Positions 33,707 to 42,001 are shown, numbered from the stretch's first letter. The stretch is 45,203 nt of DNA from Melghirimyces profundicolus (GCF_003054245.1 NZ_QBKR01000027.1:1-45203); one strand, 5' to 3'. Numbers and translations: made by a program. The notes: a model not told the origin generated them from the sequence alone.

Positions 33707-35079
33707 CAAACCCCGCAACCGGCGAGGTGATCAAAGAAATTGCCGCAGGGGGACGGGAAGAAACCCTGGAAGCCGTGAAGGCGGCGAAAGACGCCTTTGC
33801 CGAGTGGAAATGGAAAACCGGACGCGAACGAGGTCAATATCTCGACGCGGTTGCCCACAAGCTGAGACAAAACCGGGCACTCCTGGCGGAGACCATCACG
33901 AAGGAGATGGGAAAACCGCTACCGGACGCCCAACGCGAAGTCGACGTCGCAACGGATTATGTGGAATGGTATGCGGAAGAAGCGAAGCGAGTCTACGGTG
34001 AGACCATTCCTGCCTCCCAACAACAAAAACATTTGATGGTCATCCACGAACCCGTGGGGGTGACTGCCGCCATCACGCCTTGGAACTTTCCCGTTTCCAT
34101 GATTACGAGAAAAATTGCTCCTGCCATCGCCGCCGGTTGCACGGTCGTTCTCAAACCCGCTCCTTCAACGCCGCTTTCCGCGATCGAAGTGTTCAGGTGC
34201 TTTCACGAAGCAAAGTTGCCCAAAGGGGTGGCCAATCTGGTGATCGGGCCGGCGGAGGAAATCGGTGCCACATTGACACAAAGTCCCGATGTCCGCAAGT
34301 TGACCTTTACCGGCTCCACCGAAGTCGGGAAAAAACTGATTCGGGATTCAGCCGACAGTGTCAAAAAAATATCGATGGAATTGGGCGGACATGCCCCCTT
34401 CATCGTCTTTGAAGACGCCGATCTTGACGCCGCCGTCACCGGAGCGCTGTTAACCAAGTTCAAGAACGCCGGACAAACGTGCATCAGCACCAACCGGATT
34501 TATGTCTCCCACCTTGTGGCGGAAGAATTCGGCCGAAAACTGGCCGAGCGGGCGTCCCAACTCAAAATCGGCAACGGAATGCATGAAGGGGTGGAAATCG
34601 GTCCTCTCATCAATGAGAACGCGATGAAAAAAGTGCAAAGCCATGTGGAGGATGCCGTCAGACAGAACGGAAAGGTGCTTTGCGGCGGCAAGCCCTTTGT
34701 TACCGAAGAAAAAAATGGATATTTTTATGAACCGACGGTGATCATTCACGCCCACGAACAAATGCGGATTGCAAAAGAAGAAACGTTCGGGCCCGTGGTT
34801 CCGGTCTTTACCTTCCAGGATCAGGAGGAGGTGATCCAGCGGGCCAACCATGAGCGATACGGCCTCGCCGCTTATTGTTACACCGGTAATTTGCAACGGG
34901 CCTTTCACATGATGAAAGCGCTCGATTACGGCATCGTCGGAATCAATGACCCTTCCCCGGTGGCCGCTCAGGCACCTTTCGGGGGATTCAAGGAGAGCGG
35001 AATCGGCAGAGAGGGCGGCAGGTCAGGTATTCAGGAGTTTTTGGAAGAGAAATTTGTCTCAATTAACACCTCCCTGTGA
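33652..35079 (+). CDS. NAD(P)-dependent aldehyde dehydrogenase (succinate-semialdehyde type)
   Basis: A 475-residue aldehyde dehydrogenase, clearly related to GabD of the left arm but more A+T-rich. Motifs: ITPWNFPVSM, FTGSTEVGKKLI, the base Glu in MELGGHAPF, the nucleophile Cys in NAGQTCISTN and FGGFKESGIGREGG at the end. Beside an omega-aminotransferase it probably oxidises the amino-aldehyde made there (for example 4-aminobutanal to GABA), or succinate semialdehyde. The TTG at 33652 gives the usual M-Y-I-N-G-E start and lies inside the C45 gene. AAAGGG stands about 12 bases upstream, so reinitiation after the C45 gene is likely. Confidence 0.92.
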   Translation: MYINGEFRDTPTGKTIEVTNPATGEVIKEIAAGGREETLEAVKAAKDAFAEWKWKTGRERGQYLDAVAHKLRQNRALLAETITKEMGKPLPDAQREVDVATDYVEWYAEEAKRVYGETIPASQQQKHLMVIHEPVGVTAAITPWNFPVSMITRKIAPAIAAGCTVVLKPAPSTPLSAIEVFRCFHEAKLPKGVANLVIGPAEEIGATLTQSPDVRKLTFTGSTEVGKKLIRDSADSVKKISMELGGHAPFIVFEDADLDAAVTGALLTKFKNAGQTCISTNRIYVSHLVAEEFGRKLAERASQLKIGNGMHEGVEIGPLINENAMKKVQSHVEDAVRQNGKVLCGGKPFVTEEKNGYFYEPTVIIHAHEQMRIAKEETFGPVVPVFTFQDQEEVIQRANHERYGLAAYCYTGNLQRAFHMMKALDYGIVGINDPSPVAAQAPFGGFKESGIGREGGRSGIQEFLEEKFVSINTSL

Positions 35080-35125
35080 ACGGAGGATCGGTATGGGAGC
35101 CAAACCTTGATGAAAGGATGAGATC

Positions 35126-35794
35126 ATGCAAACGCATGCGGAAAATGTACAGATCCGAAAAATGACATACGGGGATATTGATCAGGTGGTAACCCTGGCT
35201 CTGGAAGGTTTCGGCGAAGAAGTCGCCTTCAAGCCGGAACATTACGAAAGCCAGATCCGCCTTTTTCCAGAAGGGCAAATCTGCGCGGAGTTGAATGGGA
35301 AAATCATCGGATCTTCCTCCAGCCTGATCATTAACTTCGATGACTACAACCGACAGCACACCCTGAGTGAAATTTCGGATCAAGGTTACATCCGCAACCA
35401 TGATCCGAACGGACACCATCTGTACGGCATTGAGGTTGTTGTCCATTCCCGATATCGGCAGATGAAAGTGGGGCAACGTTTATACGACGCCCGCAGACAA
35501 CTCTGCAAAAAACTGAATTTAAAAAGCATTTTGATCGGGGGCAGGATCCCGTACTATCACAAATATGCGGACCGGTACACTGCATGGGAATACGCCCGGC
35601 AAGTCGTCCAAGGCAAGCTGTATGATCCCGTCCTCACCTTTCAATCCAAAAACGGGTTCCAATTAATCGACGTCCTGGAAAATTACCTCCCCGGAGACAA
35701 AGAATCGCTGAAATATGCCACCTTTATGGAGTGGGAGAATGTGGATTACCGTCTGCAAAAAACAACATCCCCGCATGCTTCCACAACGAAGTGA
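35126..35794 (+). CDS. GNAT family N-acetyltransferase
   Basis: A 222-residue acetyltransferase. Beta strands and the acetyl-CoA loop are visible: IRKMTYGDIDQVVTL at the start, GKIIGSSSSLIINFDDY, LYGIEVVVHSRYRQMKVGQRLYDARR (the R/Q-x-x-G-x-G/A-like loop as RQMKVGQR), then LILIGGRIPYYHKYA-like segments. The sequence closely follows the N-terminal GNAT half of YhcX-type proteins, in which it is fused to a carbon-nitrogen hydrolase. Here the hydrolase half is absent and the protein ends after the DPVLTFQSKNGFQ region. It may acetylate the amine substrate or relieve its toxicity; this is inference from the operon. The start has AAGGATGAG upstream. Confidence 0.88.
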   Translation: MQTHAENVQIRKMTYGDIDQVVTLALEGFGEEVAFKPEHYESQIRLFPEGQICAELNGKIIGSSSSLIINFDDYNRQHTLSEISDQGYIRNHDPNGHHLYGIEVVVHSRYRQMKVGQRLYDARRQLCKKLNLKSILIGGRIPYYHKYADRYTAWEYARQVVQGKLYDPVLTFQSKNGFQLIDVLENYLPGDKESLKYATFMEWENVDYRLQKTTSPHASTTK

Positions 35795-35881
35795 AGCCCA
35801 TAACCGGCATGAAGTCATTCCGGCAGGCCATTGAATGGGGAATGTTACCGCCCTCCTGATCCAGACGCCTTCGTTACAATA

Positions 35882-35965
35882 ATGAATAGACACCTGTTGG
35901 TGAAGCCGACGGGAAACACACAGCAGGAAATCGATGATGTCGTTGACTGGTTATTCAATGGCTGA
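35882..35965 (+). CDS. Possible 27-residue open frame before nhaC
   Basis: MNRHLLVKPTGNTQQEIDD then VVDWLFNG. It has protein-like composition but no ribosome binding site. The 206-base gap between the GNAT and NhaC genes holds nothing else except the NhaC ribosome binding site. It may be a leftover of a lost gene, a leader peptide or chance. Confidence 0.2.
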   Translation: MNRHLLVKPTGNTQQEIDDVVDWLFNG

Positions 35966-36000
35966 CGGAAAAGCAAACGATCACCAAGGAGGAAATCATC

Positions 36001-37452
36001 GTGAACATCAAAAGCCGTCAAAAGAAGGAGCCGAGCCTGTTTCTGTCCTTGGTTCCGATCGTGTTCATGGCGGTCTCTTTGTATATCGGGATCGCCGTAT
36101 ATGAAGCTGACCCGCATATTCCTTTGTTGTTGAGCGGAGCGGTCGCCACTGTCGTTGCTTTGTATCTGGGCTATTCCTGGAAAGAACTCGAAGAGGGCAT
36201 GCTCAACGCCGTACGTTTGGCATTGCAGGCGATCCTTATCTTGATGATCATCGGAAGCATCATCGGTTCATGGATTGCCGGAGGGATTGTGCCGACCATG
36301 ATTTATTACGGCTTAAATATCCTCTCACCGGAATATTTTTTGATCGCCGCCTGCGCCATCTCCTGCATCGTCGCTCTCGCCTCCGGAAACGCCTGGACCG
36401 CGGCGGGTACCATCGGGATTGCGATCATGGGAATCGGACAAGGTCTCGGCATGAACATGGCCATGGTGGCCGGAGCGGTCATCTCCGGAGTTTATTTCGG
36501 GGACAAGATTTCGCCGCTTTCAGAGACGACCAACATGGCACCGGGCGTCACGGGAGCGGAGTTGTTCGAACATATCCGCCATATGCTCTACACCACCCTT
36601 CCGGCTCTGGCCCTCTCATTGATCCTGTATGCTTTCCTGGGCTTCCACTTTTCGGAATCCGCTGCGAACCTCCGGGAAGTGGCTCAATTACAGAGTCAAT
36701 TGAACGATTTGTTCGTGATCAGCCCCTGGCTGTTGTTGGTCCCTTTGCTCGTGATTGTCATGATGGTGTTTAAGATTCCGGCGATTCCGGGCTTGACAAT
36801 CGGTTCTCTCGTCGGAGCCGTCTGCACGGTATTGGTTCAGGGCTCTTCCGTCGGAAAAGCGATCAGCGTATTGTACTACGGCTATTCCGCCGAAACGGGT
36901 GTCAAAGTGGTGGATAACCTGCTGAATAACGGCGGCATGGAATCCATGATGTATACTGTGGCATTAATTCTGATCGCCATGAGTTTCGGGGGAATTCTGG
37001 AAACATCAGGAATTTTCAGAACAATCGTAAACAGCCTCTTAAAGTTGGCGAAAACCACGGGAAGCCTGATTTCAACCACCGTGGCCACCTGCCTGTCCGC
37101 CAATGTCATTGGGTGTGACCAATACCTTTCCATCCTGATCCCCGGCAGAATGTATGCGTCAGTATACAAAGAACGAGGATTAAAAATGAAAAATCTGTCC
37201 CGCACACTGGAAGACGCGGGAACGATGACATCCCCGCTCGTTCCTTGGAATACCTGCGGTGCTTTCATGACCGCGACACTGGGTGTTTCCACCCTAAGCT
37301 ACGCCCCCTACGCTTTCCTTGCAATCATCAGCCCGCTGGTGGCCATTCTTTACGGGTTTACGGGATTCAAGATCGAGTATGAAGCGGATGAATCTTTGGA
37401 AACCGAAGATCCCGCAGACACACCCCGCCCCGTACGTCAGGTATCGGGTTAA
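36001..37452 (+). CDS. nhaC: NhaC family Na+/H+ (or substrate) antiporter
   Basis: A 483-residue protein with about eleven or twelve membrane helices. NhaC hallmarks: the SGAVATVVALYLGYSWKELEEG start region, GTIGIAIMGIGQGLGM, AGAVISGVYFGDKISPLSETTNMAPGVTG (the conserved acidic core, about residues 155-180) and the C-terminal SANVIGCDQYLSILIPGRMY. Members exchange Na+ and H+, and some move organic substrates such as malate/lactate. At the end of a catabolic operon an amine or acyl-amine/ion exchange is a fair guess. The GTG start has AAGGAGG eight bases upstream. Ended by a terminator. Confidence 0.9.
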   Translation: MNIKSRQKKEPSLFLSLVPIVFMAVSLYIGIAVYEADPHIPLLLSGAVATVVALYLGYSWKELEEGMLNAVRLALQAILILMIIGSIIGSWIAGGIVPTMIYYGLNILSPEYFLIAACAISCIVALASGNAWTAAGTIGIAIMGIGQGLGMNMAMVAGAVISGVYFGDKISPLSETTNMAPGVTGAELFEHIRHMLYTTLPALALSLILYAFLGFHFSESAANLREVAQLQSQLNDLFVISPWLLLVPLLVIVMMVFKIPAIPGLTIGSLVGAVCTVLVQGSSVGKAISVLYYGYSAETGVKVVDNLLNNGGMESMMYTVALILIAMSFGGILETSGIFRTIVNSLLKLAKTTGSLISTTVATCLSANVIGCDQYLSILIPGRMYASVYKERGLKMKNLSRTLEDAGTMTSPLVPWNTCGAFMTATLGVSTLSYAPYAFLAIISPLVAILYGFTGFKIEYEADESLETEDPADTPRPVRQVSG

Positions 37453-37477
37453 CCCATCCAAAATTCTCACACCGGGC

Positions 37478-37512
37478 CTCCCCTCGAAGATGACACGGGG
37501 GGAGCTTTTTTT
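37478..37512 (+). terminator. Terminator at the end of the right-arm operon
   Basis: CTCCCC...GGGGAG stem with a larger loop and seven T. It lies between two convergent genes. Confidence 0.75.
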
Positions 37513-37544
37513 GGATTTCAAAAACCACGGAACCCTCCGCGGAA

Positions 37545-38636
37545 TCAGGGAGAAAGTTTCAGAAGAAGATCGTCTCCTTTCTTGGGAGTGCCTCTTCCAT
37601 CGGTGTTATTGGTCAGGACATAAAGGGCTCCTTCCACCTCGACGAGATCCCGGAGGCGTCCCTTTCCGCTGTCAACCAATCGGGTCTGCTTCTCTTGGAT
37701 GGAGAAAGAGCGAACCTGTTCTCCCCGGAGACCGGCCACATAGAGTTTCCCGTCCAGATAAGCCATTCCCGAGGGAGCCCAGGTGTCCTTCCCCGATTGA
37801 TACAAGGGTGAGACCATTCCTTTCTTCTTTTGATCTCCCTTGATGACAGGCCATCCGTAATTTTTTCCGGCCTGGATCCGGTTGATTTCGTCCCGGCCCG
37901 ACTCGCTGCCGGAGGGGCCGTGTTCCGAACTGTACATCCGGCCGTTGTCGGTCCAGGCCAGCCCCTGGGGATTCCGGTGTCCGTAGCTGTAAACAGGGGA
38001 ACCCTTGAAAGGATTGTCCGTCGGGATGGTCCCGTCCGGATTGATTCGAAGGATCTTCCCTGCCAGGCTCTTGAGATTCTGGGCCATATTTTCCCGGCCG
38101 GCGTCGCCTGTGGTGATGTACAGTTTACCGTCGGGCCCGATTCCCAGTCTTCCCCCGTTGTGGATGAAGCCTCCCGGAATGTCTTCGAGCAATGCTTTCT
38201 TCTCCGTCCAAACTCCCTTCTTTTTCTCCAGAAGAATGACCCGGTTTTTCGTTTCCCCTTGATCCCGGTACGTATGATAAGCGAAAAGCCAATCTTGGCT
38301 CTTTCGATCGGGATGGAGAGCAAGCCCCAGAAATCCTCCTTCTCCTTTGTGGTGAACCGGTTTGGAGAGCCTTAATTCGCTCCGGGAAGGCTCACCTCCC
38401 GATCGCGGCACTTCCACAATCGCCCCGCCCCGCTCACTGATGTAAAAAAAGCGATCGGTCGCCACCAGGGACCAAGGAACACGGAGATGCTTCACCTTCG
38501 TTTCGACCTCTTCCCCGGCTTGTTCCTCCGTCATTGGCTGCTTCTCTTCCCCTCCCGGGTCCGCAGGAGGAGAAGCCGGTGTGCAGGCCACCATCATCCA
38601 ACATGCCAGGATCCATCCCCCGAACCGTTTTTTCAT
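37545..38636 (-). CDS. PQQ-type glucose/sorbosone dehydrogenase family lipoprotein
   Basis: A 363-residue exported lipoprotein. Signal peptide with lipobox MVAC (Cys about residue 18), then a Pro/Glu-rich linker and a six-bladed beta-propeller of the soluble glucose/sorbosone dehydrogenase family: VPWSLVATDRFFYISERGG, GGFLGLALHPDR, FIHNGGRLGIGPDGKLYITTGDAG (catalytic His region), GHRNPQGLAWT, SSEHGPSGSESGRDEINRI and NYGWPVIKG. In the family it oxidises aldose sugars with PQQ, although many Bacillota members have no proven activity and no PQQ synthesis genes are here. It stands alone on the minus strand behind the csoR-like gene, from which a strong terminator separates it. Confidence 0.9.
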   Translation of the reverse strand: MKKRFGGWILACWMMVACTPASPPADPGGEEKQPMTEEQAGEEVETKVKHLRVPWSLVATDRFFYISERGGAIVEVPRSGGEPSRSELRLSKPVHHKGEGGFLGLALHPDRKSQDWLFAYHTYRDQGETKNRVILLEKKKGVWTEKKALLEDIPGGFIHNGGRLGIGPDGKLYITTGDAGRENMAQNLKSLAGKILRINPDGTIPTDNPFKGSPVYSYGHRNPQGLAWTDNGRMYSSEHGPSGSESGRDEINRIQAGKNYGWPVIKGDQKKKGMVSPLYQSGKDTWAPSGMAYLDGKLYVAGLRGEQVRSFSIQEKQTRLVDSGKGRLRDLVEVEGALYVLTNNTDGRGTPKKGDDLLLKLSP

Positions 38637-38696
38637 GAAAGCCCTCCTCTCCCTCTCGGGAATCCCGGTTTTCCTTTCCCCCTTCCAACGTGCTCA

Positions 38697-38731
38697 AAAA
38701 GCCGTTGACCCAATTCCGGTCAACGGCTTTT
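38697..38731 (-). terminator. Terminator of the CstR-like gene
   Basis: Perfect 14-base stem AAAAGCCGTTGACC / GGTCAACGGCTTTT with a 7-base loop. The upstream arm includes the last codons and the TGA of the gene. Confidence 0.92.
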
Positions 38732-38989
38732 CACCAACAGGTTCATCGCTTCTTCCACCAGTTGGTGGGTGTCCCCGTCCTCCCCTTTTGCGATCTCCTC
38801 GCGGATGCAATGTTCCAAGTTGCGGCTGACAATGTACGCAATCGCCCGGTCCACTGCGGAACGGACCGCGGAGAGCTGAGAAACGACTTCCTTGCAGCTT
38901 TTCTCTTCCTCCATCATTCGGAGGACCCCCCGGATTTGTCCTTCCACGCGGCGCAAGCGTTTCTTCATATTTTCGTCGTGGTAGTCCAT
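38720..38989 (-). CDS. CsoR/CstR family persulfide- or metal-sensing repressor
   Basis: An 89-residue all-helical DUF156 repressor. The thiol Cys in EEEKSCKEVV (Cys32) and the Cys in RNLEHCI (Cys61) are 29 residues apart, as in all CsoR relatives. The position that holds the copper-ligand His in CsoR (25 residues after the first Cys) is Asn57. A Cys-x-Cys pair without that His is the pattern of CstR/YrkD-type sensors of reactive sulfur, and the ending EEAMNLLVKSR also resembles CstR. It should bind its own promoter, whose operator lies at 39025-39042. No rhodanese, sulfurtransferase or copper gene is next to it, so only autoregulation is visible. ATG 38989 has AAAGGAG eight bases upstream. 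Confidence 0.9.
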   Translation of the reverse strand: MDYHDENMKKRLRRVEGQIRGVLRMMEEEKSCKEVVSQLSAVRSAVDRAIAYIVSRNLEHCIREEIAKGEDGDTHQLVEEAMNLLVKSR

Positions 38990-39022
38990 GAGCCTCGCTC
39001 CTTTTCATGGGCTCGTCCATCC

Positions 39023-39052
39023 ATTATACCCCAGCCGGTATATAACATTCAA
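39023..39052 (-). promoter_or_regulatory. Promoter with palindromic operator of the CstR-like gene
   Basis: -35 TTGAAT (39047-39052), 18-base spacer, -10 TATAAT (39023-39028). The perfect palindrome TATACC-CCAGCC-GGTATA (39025-39042) covers the -10 and most of the spacer, in line with the G-tract operators of CsoR/CstR repressors. The rest of the 303-base gap up to 39292 holds only the hairpin at 39256. Confidence 0.82.
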
Positions 39053-39255
39053 GATGCGGATCCCTCTTGACGGGATTCTCTGCCCCCTCGGATCTTCGGA
39101 TCCATCCGATGTATATTTTGCCGCATCTCTCCCCATACTGAACAGGCATCCAGGTTCCCCGCCTACATGCAGGTGAAACAAGGGTTTTTCCGTGGCAAAA
39201 CAAGATGGAACTTCCTCATATGAGGTCAACCGCCCGGAATGACCGAACTTCTGAA

Positions 39256-39285
39256 AAACCCCCGCGCCCAGATCCGCGGGGGTTT
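39256..39285 (-). terminator. Terminator of the small gene at 39293
   Basis: AAACCCCCGCG / CGCGGGGGTTT stem with an 8-base loop, seven bases past the stop codon. Confidence 0.8.
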
Positions 39286-39292
39286 GCAAGTG

Positions 39293-39619
39293 TCAAGCGT
39301 AGGCGTTGGCTCCGTATCGGTGCCCTTCAATGTGGAAATACAGGAGATTCAGATCGGCGATTCGGCTGGAGATATCATTCATTTCATCCCAGATCCTGTC
39401 AAAATCCTCTTCTCCTTCCGCCTGGTTCAGGGCATCAAAACAGATCATGTACCGCTCTTCCCATTCTTTCAGTTTGGGTGGAATTTCCGCACACACTTCC
39501 TGACATTTCATCTCAAACCGGTGTTGGCTTTCAGGGGGCAACTCTTCGTAATTCACATGAAGAAGCGGCCGTCTCACTTCCAGGCGCTCGTCGTAAAAAA
39601 AGTGGAACAGTCGGTCCAT
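39293..39619 (-). CDS. Small helical protein of unknown function
   Basis: A 108-residue protein when started at ATG 39619, which has GGAGTGA eight to ten bases upstream. The in-frame ATG at 39655 has no such site. I do not recognise the family. It is hydrophilic and almost all helical by eye, with a run of charged and aromatic residues (LKEWEERYMICFDALNQ, FDRIWDEMNDISSRIADLN) and ends with a Tyr-rich tail HIEGHRYGANAYA. No signal or membrane segment. It is followed at once by a terminator, and its 5' end is about 70 bases from the SDR stop, so it may be the last gene of a transcript starting with the SDR. Confidence 0.7.
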   Translation of the reverse strand: MDRLFHFFYDERLEVRRPLLHVNYEELPPESQHRFEMKCQEVCAEIPPKLKEWEERYMICFDALNQAEGEEDFDRIWDEMNDISSRIADLNLLYFHIEGHRYGANAYA

Positions 39620-39688
39620 CTTCTTTTCACTCCGATTCGTTCCCGTTTCTCCCATGATATATGGAATAACGGTTCAGGACAAGCGAAA

Positions 39689-40492
39689 TCAACCCAAGAG
39701 CCCGCCTCCCGAAATCCGAAGATAAGTACCGGTCATGTTGTCGACCGCGCCGGTGCTGAGGAAGGCGACGGCATTGGCGACTTCCTCCGGAGTGGTCAAG
39801 CGCCCCGTGGGCAACCCCTGCTCCATTTGGGCCCACATTTCCGCCAGAGACCGTCCCGCCCGTTCCGCTTTGGCTCCGATCGCCTCCCGGGCCATTTCCG
39901 TTTCCACGAAACCGGGGGCCACCGCATTCACTTGAATTCCGTGTTTCGCCGCTTCCACCGCAAGGCATTGGGTGAACCCGTTGACCGCGAACTTGGAGGA
40001 AGCATAGAGGGTCCCTCCTTCCCAACCGCGGATGCCTGAAAGGGAAGAGATTTGAATAATCTTTCCGGATTTTTTCCGTTTCATCTCCTCATAAACCTTT
40101 TGAGTCAACATCACGACGGAAAAGAAGTTGACCTTCATCACCCATTCCATTTCCTCTTCTTTCACCTCTTCCAACAACGCGCTGGCAAAAGCGCCTGCGT
40201 TATTGACGAGGATCTCCGTTCCCCCGAAAGAATCCGAGGCTTTTCGGACAACGTTCTCACGCCCGGTTTCTTCCGTCAAATCCGCCGTCACGATCACCAC
40301 ATCCCCGAACCCTTCGACGGTGTCCAGTTCTTTTTTCAACTCTTTCAGCACATTGCCCCTTCGTCCTGTCAACACCAGATTGGCTCCCATACCCCGGAGT
40401 CGTTTGGCGATTTCTCTTCCGATCCCACCGGTCGCCCCGGTAACCAAAGCCGTCTTCCCCTTCAGGGCACCGGACGAAAAGACCGAATCCAT
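39689..40492 (-). CDS. SDR family oxidoreductase (FabG-like)
   Basis: A 267-residue short-chain dehydrogenase. Coenzyme motif TGATGGIGREIA (residues 19-30), with TGRR after strand 2 suggesting NADP preference, DLTEETG, NNAGAFASA, the active-site Ser in ISSLSG and the Tyr/Lys pair in YASSK. The PG segment VAPGFVETEM and the C-terminal GGG end are also present. It resembles 3-oxoacyl-ACP reductases and sugar/steroid-type SDRs; the substrate is not predictable. ATG 40492 has AAGGAGG about nine bases upstream. No fatty acid synthesis gene is nearby. The 229-base gap upstream to the TPR gene contains nothing recognisable. Confidence 0.92.
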   Translation of the reverse strand: MDSVFSSGALKGKTALVTGATGGIGREIAKRLRGMGANLVLTGRRGNVLKELKKELDTVEGFGDVVIVTADLTEETGRENVVRKASDSFGGTEILVNNAGAFASALLEEVKEEEMEWVMKVNFFSVVMLTQKVYEEMKRKKSGKIIQISSLSGIRGWEGGTLYASSKFAVNGFTQCLAVEAAKHGIQVNAVAPGFVETEMAREAIGAKAERAGRSLAEMWAQMEQGLPTGRLTTPEEVANAVAFLSTGAVDNMTGTYLRISGGGLLG

Positions 40493-40721
40493 CCGACATT
40501 CCCTCCTTTTCGTTTTCTCTTATTCCATTCCCTTGTCCGTCCGCTTTCATCCATGTTGGGAGTCGGATTCCGGGTAACCAGCGGCGACGGTTTTGACCGA
40601 TCGCAAGCCACCCACCCTGATCCAGTTTTTCGGTCAAACAAGAAGACCCTCACCCAAAATCGGCAAAGGCCTTTCGACGGGAAGCCGGAGTTTCGGTCCA
40701 GAAAGCGATTCCGGACCCGTC

Positions 40722-41630
40722 TTATGTTTTGCTCAGGGATTTTCCTTTGAACTGATCAATGCGCAGACGGACCACATTCTGATAATGGGGGTCGATGTAA
40801 TCCAGCATGCGGGTCAATACTTCCATCGCACCCGGCGTATCCCCGATCTCATCAAGGGCATGCGCGTAATCCATCCCGTGGAAGGGCGTGAGAAATGCGG
40901 GGTTCCAATAGCTCTGGCAGAAACGCACCAGTTCTTCGAGCAAACCCTCATTGCGCAACAGGGCGGAGACGGTCATCGCCGCCACTTCTTCCTCCCATTC
41001 GGGATAACCGTTCTCTTCCGGGCGGAAGGACCGTGTTCGTTCCATGGCTGTGGAAAATTGATCCAGAGCTTCTTCCGGTTTTCCCTGTCGGAGCAACAAC
41101 CTTCCGAATTCAAGGAATGGCAACCATGCATCCTCCCGTTCAGAAAACAACCTCAGCAATGAGATCCATTCATTCTCATTCCGGACCCATTCGGAGAGCA
41201 TCCTCAGTGCTGTCTCCTGATTCGGTTCCTTCAACAGCCCTTCCTTCAGTTCCGACACCACGTTTTCCGATTCCGAGCGTGCCGCGTGAATCCGGGCAAG
41301 GTATGTATGGGCCACTCCTCTTTCCGGATACTGCTCCATGCATTCCCGGAGATGTTTTTCCGCTTCCCCGTTCTCTCCGTTTTTCAAGAGGATCAAGGCT
41401 TTTAAAAGCAGGGCTTCCTCTGCGCGGTTGGTCAAATCCAGCAGCCGGTCGGCTCCCCGTTCCGCTTCCTTCAAAAATCCGTCCTTATAGAGTTGAACAA
41501 CAAAGGTGTACAGGTTCTGCGGGTGATCCCAGTCGGCCTGAATGTTCCCGGGGATGACATGAGTTCGGAATTCTTCCCGATCTGTCCAGATCAGGTGTCC
41601 CAACTCGTCGAATAAGGGGATTTGACCCAT
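40722..41630 (-). CDS. Tetratricopeptide-repeat protein
   Basis: A 302-residue soluble protein of TPR-type helical repeats. Clear repeat units include LYTFVVQLYKDGFLKEAERG, LLLKALILLKNGENGEAEKHL, AHTYLARIHAARSESENVV and FLEFGRLLLRQGKPEEALDQF. Each shows the A/G and A-x-x pattern of TPR helices. The C-terminal part (DYAHALDEIGDTPGAMEVL) is another unit. No enzyme domain, signal or membrane segment; it probably serves as a scaffold or adaptor. ATG 41630 has AAGGAGG seven bases upstream and is preferred over GTG 41633. Upstream is a long A+T-rich region with a structured segment. Confidence 0.85.
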   Translation of the reverse strand: MGQIPLFDELGHLIWTDREEFRTHVIPGNIQADWDHPQNLYTFVVQLYKDGFLKEAERGADRLLDLTNRAEEALLLKALILLKNGENGEAEKHLRECMEQYPERGVAHTYLARIHAARSESENVVSELKEGLLKEPNQETALRMLSEWVRNENEWISLLRLFSEREDAWLPFLEFGRLLLRQGKPEEALDQFSTAMERTRSFRPEENGYPEWEEEVAAMTVSALLRNEGLLEELVRFCQSYWNPAFLTPFHGMDYAHALDEIGDTPGAMEVLTRMLDYIDPHYQNVVRLRIDQFKGKSLSKT

Positions 41631-42001
41631 CACTCAACCTCCTTATTTATCGACTATTGTAAGATTACTAAAATTGTAAAATAATTTCCGGTACCCGTCG
41701 AGGGAATATTTTGAATAAAATTGAAGGATAATGAATGAGTTTGTCGAAAAGGACATTCAAATTATAACAAACAATGGCGTGCAATTCTTTAAAAAGTTTA
41801 ATGAAATAACAACCAACACCGGAAACCGCTGAAGGATGGCACGTCAAGCCGATCCTTGCCGGTCGGTGACTCCGTTTTACGGTTTCTTTTTCATTGTACG
41901 ATAAGAATCTCCAAGATGTAATACCGCGTCGGCCCCAAAGGTGGGCTCCTACCATTGGCCGTCTTTCCTACCCCATTGGTTCGACACCTCCGCCGGTGGG
42001 A
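41631..42001. other. A+T-rich intergenic region with a folded segment
   Basis: No gene with a ribosome binding site is found. At 41822-41886 the outer arms GAAACCG/CGGTTTC enclose a second stem AAGGAT/ATCCTT, and on the plus strand a run of five T follows. This could be the end of a small plus-strand RNA or a leader structure of the TPR gene. At 41947-41978 TCCTACC and CCATTGG occur twice in direct order. Neither matches a riboswitch I know. Confidence 0.3.

Noticed and set aside
41668-41955. A 95-codon minus-strand ORF upstream of the TPR gene
   Set aside because: A+T-driven composition, no ribosome binding site, and it overlaps the likely promoter and folded segment.
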